A stretch of 5,475 bases of DNA from Actinomycetes bacterium (GTDB taxonomy: Bacteria > Actinomycetota > Acidimicrobiia > Acidimicrobiales > RAAP-2): contig JAJYYT010000161.1 of assembly GCA_021800645.1 (NCBI GenBank), forward strand, positions 1-5,475, written 5' to 3'. Each line of letters opens with the position of its first letter. Position 1 is the first letter of the stretch. Shown one piece after another: positions 1-5,475 of this stretch. Below the pieces are notes generated by a model. That model was given only the letters and a program-made list of their open reading frames with translations. It was not told the origin of the DNA and searched no databases. Position numbers and translations under genes: made by a program.

Positions 1-1
1 C

Positions 2-1213
2 GCGTTCGTGGTCATCGCCGGCGACCTCTACGACGGGGACCGCGACGACTTCCAGACGGCGATGTTCCTCCAGCGGCGGCTCCATGTGCTGCGCGAGCAG
101 GGGATCCCCGTCGTCATCGCCTACGGCAACCACGACGCCGCCAACGAGATCACGAAGCGCCTCACGCTGCCCGACAACGTGTCGGTCTTCCCTCACGACA
201 CTGCCGGCCAAGTGATCCTCGAGGCCGCAGGTGCGGTCCTCCACGGCCGCAGCTACGCGACCCGGGCCGTGGCCGACGACCTGTCGGCGGGTTACCTCCC
301 CCCGGTCGACGGGGCTCTCAACGTCGGGGTCCTGCACACGTCGCTCGATGGGCGTCCCGGCCATGATCCCTACGCACCGTGCACGCTCGAAGGGCTGAGC
401 CGTCGGGGTTATTCCTACTGGGCGTTGGGGCATGTTCACGAGCGCGAGCAGCACCTCGTCGACGGGGTGCACGTGGTCTTTCCCGGAAATCTTCAGGGCC
501 GGGACGTGGGCGAGGCAGGCTCCAAGGGAGTGACGATCGTCGAGTACGAAGGCGACACGGTCACGAAGGTCGCCCGCCGCGATCTTGCTCCGGTGCGCTG
601 GGAGCGGTGCGAGGTCGACCTGAGGGATGCCGAGAGCGTGGAGCAGGCCCTGGAGAGGGCGGTCGCCGAGCTGGCCGAGCTGCGGGCTTGCGCTTCGACC
701 GAGCCGGACGACGCCTTCCCTGCCGAGCTGCACGCCGTACGAGTCGTGCTGCGACCGAGCGCATCGGTGAGCCGGGAGTGGCTACGGCATCCCGAACGGT
801 ACGAGACCCAGTTGCGTGCCGACGCTGGGGGCGGGGGCGACGACCTGTGGCTTGAGCGGATCGAGCTTCGGCCGCCACCTTCCGCGGGCGGACGCGAAGC
901 AGTGAGCGGGGAGGCGGTCGCCGCCGTCCAGGACGCCTTCGCTCTGCTCCGCGGTAGCCGGGAGCATCCTGGATCCTCCGGCGGCCGGGCCCCGGGTCCC
1001 CTCACGTCTGAGCCGCTCGTGAGCGGCACTGAGGTTGTCGAACGCTGGCATGCCGAGATCGGCGAAGTCGTGGCACGCGTGCGGCGGCGGTTCGGACGCG
1101 AGCTCGAGGAGGCGCTTCGCCTGGGTGCGGGCGTCCTCGACGTTGCGGGGTACGACGAGCTCCTCGCCGAAGCGGAGGAGCTGCTGCTCGCGGAGCTCGA
1201 GGCAGGTGCTTGA
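2..1213 (+). CDS. SbcD/Mre11-type metallophosphoesterase (YhaO-like DNA exonuclease subunit), 5' end missing
   Basis: Probable nuclease subunit of a two-part DNA repair complex, expected to cut DNA in the cytoplasm under control of the ATPase encoded next to it. 403 residues are visible; the frame is open at the window edge, so the true start and the first metal-binding motif (DxH) lie upstream. An internal GTG at position 8 is not a credible start because it falls inside the conserved core. Visible calcineurin-like phosphoesterase motifs, in order: GDLYD (20-34), GNHD (125-136), the metal-ligand His in GVLHTS (335-337) and GHVH (428-439). These supply the remaining metal and catalytic residues, so the enzyme looks intact. 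After the catalytic domain (to about residue 200) comes a capping-type region, a Pro/Gly-rich stretch (about 868-1030) and an Ala/Leu/Glu-rich helical tail that could contact the ATPase. Bacillus YhaO is of similar size (about 400 residues). The YhaO-like subfamily is preferred over classical SbcD because the partner resembles YhaN; this choice is an inference. Confidence 0.93.
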   Translation, partial: AFVVIAGDLYDGDRDDFQTAMFLQRRLHVLREQGIPVVIAYGNHDAANEITKRLTLPDNVSVFPHDTAGQVILEAAGAVLHGRSYATRAVADDLSAGYLPPVDGALNVGVLHTSLDGRPGHDPYAPCTLEGLSRRGYSYWALGHVHEREQHLVDGVHVVFPGNLQGRDVGEAGSKGVTIVEYEGDTVTKVARRDLAPVRWERCEVDLRDAESVEQALERAVAELAELRACASTEPDDAFPAELHAVRVVLRPSASVSREWLRHPERYETQLRADAGGGGDDLWLERIELRPPPSAGGREAVSGEAVAAVQDAFALLRGSREHPGSSGGRAPGPLTSEPLVSGTEVVERWHAEIGEVVARVRRRFGRELEEALRLGAGVLDVAGYDELLAEAEELLLAELEAGA

Positions 1214-1215
1214 TG
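1199..1215 (+). promoter_or_regulatory. Ribosome binding region and TGATG stop-start overlap of the ATPase gene
   Basis: The TGA stop of the nuclease gene (1211-1213) shares its last base with an ATG at 1213-1215. A GAGG at 1199-1202 lies 10 bases before this ATG, and an AGG at 1204-1206 lies 6 bases before it. A TTG at 1210 is an alternative in-frame start with 7-base spacing from GAGG. ATG is preferred because the protein then begins MRVERLELLAYG, the usual first beta strand of this ATPase family. The overlap suggests that ribosomes finishing the first gene reinitiate on the second, giving coordinated amounts of both subunits. Confidence 0.6.
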
Positions 1216-4200
1216 CGCGTCGAGCGCCTGGAGCTGCTGGCATACGGCCTTTACAGGGATAAGACGTTGGACCTGTCGGAGCCGAGGAGCGGGCTCACGA
1301 TCGTGGTCGGCCCGAACGAGGCAGGCAAGTCGACGGCCCGCCGGGCGCTGCTCGCCGCGTTGTGGGGCTTTCCTCGGGGGGCCGGGGACGCCTACCGCTA
1401 CGGGCCGGCCGGACTGCGGGTCGGCGCACTGCTGCGCTCTGCAGGCGGTGTCGAGCTGCACTTCGTTCGTCAGGGCATCGGGACGGCGCGGGTCGTGGAC
1501 GGCGACGGGAACCTGCTGCCGGAGTCCGCGGTGACGGCGTTCCTGGGTGGCACGACGAAGGAGCTGTACGAGCGGCTGTTCTGCATCGACCACGACGAGC
1601 TGCGCACGGGTTCCGATGAGCTGCTGGACGCGGAGGGCGAGATCGGGCGGCTCGTGTTCGGCGCCGGTCTCGGTACGGGGTCGCTCGGCCAGGTCTTGCA
1701 GCGCCTCGACGCCCGGTCCGGTGCGCTGTACAAAGAGAGCGGTCGCCGCCAGCCGGTTGTCGAGTCGCTCACGGCGTACCGGGAGGCGATGCGCCGGGCG
1801 AGGGAGGCGCGGGTCCGATCCCGAGAGGTCGACCTGCGTCGAGCTGCTGTCGCCGAGGCTCGGGAGCACGTCGCCGGGCTCCGATCGAATCTGGAGCAAC
1901 GCCGTGCCGAGCTGGCCCGGCGAGAGCGCGTCCGGACCGCGTTGCCGCTCGTCGCAGCGCGTTCGCAACTTCTTGACGAGCTCGAGCTGGTCGCCGGGGA
2001 AGGCACGGTGGCCACCATCGAGTGGGCCGAAAGAGCGCTCTCAGCCCTGAAGGTGCTCGACATGGCTGAGGAGCGGCGAAGCTCGATCGCGTTGCGGAGG
2101 ACCAAGCTGCAAGAGCAGCTCGCCTCTGCATTCGTCGACGACGCCGTGCTCGACCGGGCGGAAGTGATCGAGGTCGTCGTCGGAGGGCTGGACCGCTACG
2201 AGGCCAACCGTCGAGAGCTTCCCGAGATCCGGGTTCGGATGGAGGAGGCGAGGGGCAGGCTCGACGGCTGCCTCCGTCGGGTCGGCATCGGGCCGGGGGA
2301 GGCAGCCCGCGACTGGGTGGTCTCCGACGCGCAGCTGGCCGGTGTCGAGGCGCTCGCGGATGCCCATGCCGCGCTCGTGGAAGCAGCGACGAGTGCTGCT
2401 CGGGAGCTTGCCGCCCTCGATGGGGCGATCGCAGCCGACCGCGAGCGGCTCCAAGACCTCCCGGAGCCCGCGGGCACCGACGAGCTCGTACGTGCCCTCG
2501 AGGTGGCCGCTCCGGTGCTCCCGAGGGTCCAGGTGCTCGACGCAGCGAGGGAGGAGGCCGCCCGTCTTCGGAGCGACGCGATCGCGCTGGCAAACCGCCT
2601 CGGTCTTGCAGGCCGCTCGCTCGAAGAGCTGGAGGGGCTCCCGGTTCCGACCCCTGTCCAGATCGCCGAGGCGAGCGTTGCCATGCGAGCGCTGGCCGAG
2701 CGGCGCCAGCGGCTCGAGGAGGAGCGACGAGAGATCGCGCACAAGCGAAGGGAGTTGGCTCGCGCGATCGAGGCGCTCTTGGCGAAACCCGGCCTCCCGG
2801 AGCCCGAGCGGCTCGAGCAGGCTCGGGGCCGTCGGGACGCCGGCTGGTCGCTCGTTCGCCGGGCGCTGGGAGTCGCCGCCGAGGGAAGCGTCGGCGCAAT
2901 CGCCGCGGCGATCGGGGAATGGGGGGTCCTGGGGGCCACAGTCCCGACGACGGGCGACCGTACGAACGGGTCGAGCGACCCGAACGCGTCCGTTCGTCGC
3001 TTGGCGGAGGCCTACGAGGTGGCGGTCGCCGACGCCGACGCGGCCGCTGACGAGCGCTACCTGCACGCCGCAGACCTCTCGATGCTCGAGCACCTCCGGG
3101 CCCAGGCACAGGAGGCGGACGACGAGGAAGCGGACGTCGCGAGGCGGCTGGATGCGCTCGAGGAGGAGGGGGAGACCGCCCAGACGCGGTGGTCGGAGCG
3201 GTGGGCTCGCATCGGTGTCGAAGCTGGGAGCCCGACGGAGATGGTCGACTGGCGCTCCGGGTACGGTGATCTTCTCGCCCTGATCAGCGACGTCAAGAAG
3301 GCCGAGGACGCGGTCCGGGTCGAGACACGGGCCGTCCTCGGGTCGGCTGAGGCCGTGAGCGAAGCCCTCGTGAGGCTCGGTGTGCTCGAGGCGCCGCCCG
3401 CGGAGACGCCCTTGGCGATGCTGGTCGCACGAGCCAAAGATGTCGTGGAGGCCGCTGTGCAACAGGCTCAGGCCCGCGCTCGCCTCCAGGAGAGCCTCGA
3501 GCGGGCACTCGGCCAGCGGACGGTTCGGGCGAGCGACCTCGAGGAGGCCGAACGGCGGCTCGCCAGCTGGCAGGAGTCCTGGTCGGCCGCGCTCGTGCCG
3601 CTTCGTCTCGCCGGCGGGACCGCACCGGCGGCGGCATTGGGGGCCGTGCGAGCGCTGCGCGACCTCGAGAGCGCCCGCCGGGAAGTGGCGAGCCTCGACG
3701 ACCGCATCCGGCTCGTAGAACGCGAGATCATCGACTACCGCACTCAGGTGGAAAGAGCGGCGTCGACGCTGGCCCTTGTCGGAGGTGCTCGAGGTGCTGA
3801 AGGTGCTCGCAGTGCTGAAGGTGCTCGAGGTGCTGAGGGTGCTGCCGACCCGATGACGGTGGTGCCGGCGCTGCGAAAGCGCTGGGATGCCGCCGTGGAG
3901 GCAGCTGGCCGGCGTCGGGCGCTCCGCGAGCAGCTCGACGAGCTGAGCGAGGAACTGGAGGCCGCCGAGACGGACGTGCGCGTCGTGGCCGCCACTCTCG
4001 ACGCGTTGCGCGCAGAGGCTCGTTGCACGCCGGACGAGGACGTCGCCTCGGTGGCCGCTCGGGCGCAGCGGATCCATGCGTTGCGCGAGGAGGTCGCTGG
4101 GCTCGAGAAGACGCTCGTCGAACAAGGGGCGGGGCGCACGCTCGAAGAGATCCTGGCCGAGAGCGCGCAGGCGCGTGCGGACGGAGACCAGCTCGCGGCC

Positions 4201-5202
4201 GTCGTGTCGACCCTGCAGGACGACATCGCCCAGTTGGAGGAGGCGGTCGGCGCGGCACAGCGCGCGCTCGGCGAGGCGACGAACCGGCTCGAAGCGGTGA
4301 GTGACGCGGGCACAGCGGCCGACATCGAGCAGGACGCGCAGAGCGATCTCGCCAGGGCCGCGACTGCGGCCGCCGAGTACGCCCGTACGGCGGTGGCGGC
4401 GACCGTCCTTCGCCAGGTGGTCGCCAACTACGGCGAGCGGCACCGAGGCCCGATCCTGGACCGGGCAGGCGAGATCTTCGCCGATGTGACCGGGGGAGCG
4501 TTCGTGAAGCTGGTCGCCGACGCCGTCGGTGCGCAGGAGGTCTTGTTCGCCCAGCGGCGCAACGGCGACCCGTGCAGGGTCGAGCAACTGAGCGATGGTG
4601 CCAGGGACCAGCTCTATTTCTCCCTGCGACTGGCGGGGATCGAGTACGAACTGTCCCATCTCGGCGAGCCGCTCCCGGTGGTCTTCGACGACGTGCTGGT
4701 GAACTTCGACGACCTCCGCAGCGCGGCTGCCCTGCGATCCCTCGCTGCTCTCGGTGCGCACACGCAGGTGCTCGTTTTCACCCACCACGAAGGGGTCGTC
4801 GACGCCGCCAAGGGGGTGATCGACGAGCGTCACCTGGGGATCGTCCGGCTGGAAGAACGTGATCACAGCACGCGCACGTCGGTGATCGGGGTGCCCGCTC
4901 AAAAGGCAGGACCGAGCGGACCGAACATCGGTCGCGCAGGTGGTCGTGCACGCGGCCAGAGTCGCGCGGGGGGTCGCGGCGACGGTCGAGGCGGCAGCAA
5001 CAGTGCAGGCACAGAGCTCGGCGACGCCGTCCTCGACGTGCTCGTACGAGTCGGGAAGCCGATGCCCAAAGCAGAGATCCTGGCCGCATCAGGCATCCGC
5101 GAGGACCGTTGGCCCCAGGTGATCCGCCGCCTCGTGGACGAAGGAGCCGTCGAGCAGGAGGGCCACAAGAGAGGCGCGCGTTACCGAGCCGTCGGAGCGT
5201 AG
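1213..5202 (+). CDS. Large coiled-coil AAA ATPase of the SbcC/Rad50/SMC superfamily (YhaN-like) with C-terminal winged helix
   Basis: Probable ATPase and DNA-clamp partner of the upstream nuclease; 1,329 residues from ATG 1213. The N-terminal half-ATPase has Walker A GPNEAGKST (residues 33-41, 1309-1335). It is followed by a segment typical of YhaN (AAA_27) proteins: LYERLFCIDHDELR near residues 118-131, then a Gly-rich FGAGLGTGSLG and LYKESGRR. Residues about 190-1070 are Ala/Glu/Arg/Leu-rich and read as long coiled coils, broken near the middle (575-593) by a Gly/Pro/Thr/Asn-rich stretch. The C-terminal half-ATPase has a signature LSDGARDQ (1126-1133), Walker B VVFDDV (1156-1161) followed by NFDD, and an H-loop FTHHE (1189-1193). 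No CxxC zinc hook is present. After the core come a Gly/Arg-rich linker (1240-1261) and a probable winged helix (1267-1329). Bacillus YhaN is about 960 residues, so this protein is long. RecF- and SMC-like roles are less likely given the nuclease partner. ATPase assignment is firm; the substrate is inferred. Confidence 0.95.
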   Translation: MRVERLELLAYGLYRDKTLDLSEPRSGLTIVVGPNEAGKSTARRALLAALWGFPRGAGDAYRYGPAGLRVGALLRSAGGVELHFVRQGIGTARVVDGDGNLLPESAVTAFLGGTTKELYERLFCIDHDELRTGSDELLDAEGEIGRLVFGAGLGTGSLGQVLQRLDARSGALYKESGRRQPVVESLTAYREAMRRAREARVRSREVDLRRAAVAEAREHVAGLRSNLEQRRAELARRERVRTALPLVAARSQLLDELELVAGEGTVATIEWAERALSALKVLDMAEERRSSIALRRTKLQEQLASAFVDDAVLDRAEVIEVVVGGLDRYEANRRELPEIRVRMEEARGRLDGCLRRVGIGPGEAARDWVVSDAQLAGVEALADAHAALVEAATSAARELAALDGAIAADRERLQDLPEPAGTDELVRALEVAAPVLPRVQVLDAAREEAARLRSDAIALANRLGLAGRSLEELEGLPVPTPVQIAEASVAMRALAERRQRLEEERREIAHKRRELARAIEALLAKPGLPEPERLEQARGRRDAGWSLVRRALGVAAEGSVGAIAAAIGEWGVLGATVPTTGDRTNGSSDPNASVRRLAEAYEVAVADADAAADERYLHAADLSMLEHLRAQAQEADDEEADVARRLDALEEEGETAQTRWSERWARIGVEAGSPTEMVDWRSGYGDLLALISDVKKAEDAVRVETRAVLGSAEAVSEALVRLGVLEAPPAETPLAMLVARAKDVVEAAVQQAQARARLQESLERALGQRTVRASDLEEAERRLASWQESWSAALVPLRLAGGTAPAAALGAVRALRDLESARREVASLDDRIRLVEREIIDYRTQVERAASTLALVGGARGAEGARSAEGARGAEGAADPMTVVPALRKRWDAAVEAAGRRRALREQLDELSEELEAAETDVRVVAATLDALRAEARCTPDEDVASVAARAQRIHALREEVAGLEKTLVEQGAGRTLEEILAESAQARADGDQLAAVVSTLQDDIAQLEEAVGAAQRALGEATNRLEAVSDAGTAADIEQDAQSDLARAATAAAEYARTAVAATVLRQVVANYGERHRGPILDRAGEIFADVTGGAFVKLVADAVGAQEVLFAQRRNGDPCRVEQLSDGARDQLYFSLRLAGIEYELSHLGEPLPVVFDDVLVNFDDLRSAAALRSLAALGAHTQVLVFTHHEGVVDAAKGVIDERHLGIVRLEERDHSTRTSVIGVPAQKAGPSGPNIGRAGGRARGQSRAGGRGDGRGGSNSAGTELGDAVLDVLVRVGKPMPKAEILAASGIREDRWPQVIRRLVDEGAVEQEGHKRGARYRAVGA
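3784..3846 (+). repeat. Seven-copy 9-bp tandem repeat (three 18-bp units plus a partial) inside the ATPase gene
   Basis: Consensus GGTGCTCGAGGTGCTGAA repeats as units at 3784-3801, 3802-3819 and 3820-3837, then GGTGCTGCC at 3838-3846. The second unit differs from the first at two adjacent bases (CGA/GGT to CGC/AGT) and the third at its last base. In the gene frame it encodes alternating Gly-Ala-Arg and Gly-Ala-Glu from residue 858, inside the distal coiled coil. The codons end in T or A far more often than in the rest of the gene. The unit length keeps the frame, so copy-number change would be tolerated. Confidence 0.9.
4930..4995 (+). other. Gly/Arg-rich (RGG-like) linker segment of the ATPase
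   Basis: Residues 1240-1261 contain GRAGGRARG, SRAGGRG and DGRGG in close succession, almost all Gly, Arg and Ala. The segment is likely disordered and strongly basic, and sits between the H-loop half-ATPase and the terminal winged helix. Arg/Gly-rich stretches often bind nucleic acids non-specifically, so it may help hold DNA or simply tether the last domain. Composition is seen directly; the role is inferred. Confidence 0.7.
5011..5199 (+). other. Probable C-terminal winged helix-turn-helix domain of the ATPase
   Basis: Residues 1267-1329 have the layout of a small winged helix. A first helix is ELGDAVLDVLVRVG; a second is KAEILAASG after the turn KPMP; a third, with likely recognition role, is REDRWPQVIRRLVDEGAV. 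The end EQEGHKRGARYRA reads as a beta-hairpin wing of the kind ending in G-x-R-Y-R seen in many bacterial wHTH domains. It could bind DNA or mediate protein contacts. Assignment rests on pattern only, without a structure or profile search. Confidence 0.65.
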
Positions 5203-5223
5203 GAGGCGGCATAGGGCAGCGTC

Positions 5224-5245
5224 GTCGTCCAGCTCTTTGGACGGC
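5224..5245 (+). terminator. Weak hairpin 22 bases after the ATPase stop, possible terminator
   Basis: GTCGTCC (5224-5230) can pair with GGACGGC (5239-5245), seven pairs including one G-U, around the loop AGCTCTTT. There is no T-run after it, only TTGCATCTT. High-GC bacteria often have hairpins with poor T-tracts, so a terminator role is possible but weakly supported. Confidence 0.3.
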
Positions 5246-5265
5246 TTGCATCTTCGCCACGATGG

Positions 5266-5305
5266 GGGAGGATGGCGCCCTCGGAGCCGCGAGCGGCCAT
5301 CTCCC
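5266..5305. terminator. Long GC-rich hairpin, possible bidirectional terminator
   Basis: GGGAG (5266-5270) and ATGGC (5272-5276) pair with GCCAT (5296-5300) and CTCCC (5301-5305). This gives ten pairs with G5271 bulged. Inside the loop CTCG (5280-5283) can pair with CGAG (5290-5293). No T-tract follows on either strand. Its place between two apparently convergent genes fits a shared transcription stop; a structured RNA element or a binding dyad is also possible. Confidence 0.35.
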
Positions 5306-5313
5306 GCACGGCG

Positions 5314-5355
5314 CGTACGCCAGCGAAGAGCGGGGACCGCGGTCTCATGCGTACG
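5314..5355. repeat. Nested inverted repeat (CGTACGC / GCGTACG around a second hairpin)
   Basis: CGTACGC (5314-5320) is perfectly complementary to GCGTACG (5349-5355). Between them GGGAC (5333-5337) pairs with GTCTC (5342-5346), with one G-U, over the loop CGCG. The core GACCGCGGTC (5335-5344) is a perfect 10-bp palindrome. An alternative local hairpin is GGCG-CGTA-CGCC (5310-5321). It may be a terminator or a protein-binding dyad; the sequence does not decide between them. Confidence 0.35.
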
Positions 5356-5393
5356 GGGGCTGGAGCTCGCCGTGACCGTGTCCTCGAAGGGAC

Positions 5394-5475
5394 CTACGGC
5401 GCAGGATCGCGTTCGCCTGCGTCGTTCGGGACGCCCATCCCCTCTGCGCTCTCGTGCACGAGGTCATCCTTTACT
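5394..5475 (-). CDS. C-terminal end of an unidentified minus-strand gene (partial)
   Basis: Read on the minus strand, one frame is open from the window edge (first full codon at 5474-5472) to a TAG at 5396-5394. It gives 26 residues, including DDLVHESAEGMGVPNDAG and ending RDPAP. The other two minus frames hit a stop within the first four codons. About 19 of 26 codons end in G or C, and the acidic, mixed composition looks like real protein rather than the Arg/Ser-rich text typical of shadow frames here. The plus-strand alternative, a GTG at 5372, has poorer codon use. I do not recognise the family from so short a tail. If real, the gene converges on the ATPase gene. Confidence 0.4.
   Translation of the reverse strand, partial: VKDDLVHESAEGMGVPNDAGERDPAP

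Larger units (their letters stand above)
5203..5393. other. Intergenic stretch with several inverted repeats and no convincing gene
   Basis: No reading frame here has a good start, codon pattern and length together. The stretch follows the ATPase stop and precedes the probable end of a minus-strand gene. It holds three dyad structures, listed separately, and no clear promoter, tRNA or repeat element. Confidence 0.55.

Noticed and set aside
493..1968. 491-residue open frame on the minus strand across both genes
   Set aside because: It spans the nuclease-ATPase junction and contains runs of Ser/Ala/Arg typical of shadow translation. Both sense genes here have clear conserved motifs.
3776..3856. 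Frameshift pair around the tandem repeat, so that the shifted VLEVLK frame would be the true one
   Set aside because: The gene frame is open and carries conserved motifs on both sides. The shifted frame ends in a stop at 3854-3856, and two compensating errors would be needed. It is kept only as a possibility to check with reads.
2041..4902. 953-residue open frame on the minus strand, antisense to the ATPase gene
   Set aside because: It is exactly in codon register with the sense gene. Stops in that antisense frame require TTA, CTA or TCA codons in the sense gene, which are rare in GC-rich genomes. The translated text has no recognisable domain, whereas the sense frame has all ATPase motifs.
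5246..5274. TTGCAT followed about 17 bases later by AGGATG, considered as a promoter
   Set aside because: The -10 match is poor and the -35 match partial; such matches are expected by chance, and no well-supported plus-strand gene follows.
5109..5375. 88-residue plus-strand frame overlapping the ATPase end
   Set aside because: Its first third lies out of frame inside the winged-helix coding region, and the rest crosses the inverted repeats. No ribosome site or codon bias supports it.
5372..5475. Plus-strand open frame from GTG 5372 with a GGAG six bases upstream
   Set aside because: The start site looks fair, but only about half of its codons end in G or C and it becomes Arg/Ser/Pro-rich, unlike the real genes here. 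The overlapping minus-strand frame fits better. It is not excluded.

Overview
The window is GC-rich (about 70% by eye), with strong G/C preference at third codon positions and almost no TTA, CTA or TCA codons. This suggests a high-GC bacterium, most likely an actinobacterium. Phylum is an inference from composition and gene type; no rRNA or other marker is present.

Bases 2-5202 hold two same-strand genes that form a tight pair. The first is a metallophosphoesterase of the SbcD/Mre11 superfamily, closest in layout to Bacillus YhaO. It runs in from outside the window, so its first catalytic motif is not visible. The second is a very large coiled-coil ATPase of the SbcC/Rad50/SMC superfamily, closest to Bacillus YhaN (1,329 residues from the preferred ATG). 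The stop of the first gene overlaps the start of the second (TGATG), which points to translational coupling. By analogy with SbcCD and Mre11-Rad50, the two products probably form an ATP-controlled nuclease that processes DNA ends or structured DNA.

The ATPase has three departures from the textbook SbcC plan. It shows no CxxC zinc hook in its coiled coil. It carries a 9-bp tandem repeat inside the distal coiled coil that encodes Gly-Ala-Arg/Gly-Ala-Glu triplets in atypical codons. Its C-terminus extends past the ATPase core through a Gly/Arg-rich linker into a probable winged-helix DNA-binding domain.

Bases 5203-5393 show no convincing gene but contain three inverted-repeat structures. Bases 5394-5475 probably hold the C-terminal end of an unidentified gene on the minus strand, converging on the pair. 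The hairpins would then lie between two convergent genes, as terminators often do. No RNA gene, mobile element, CRISPR array or clear promoter was seen.
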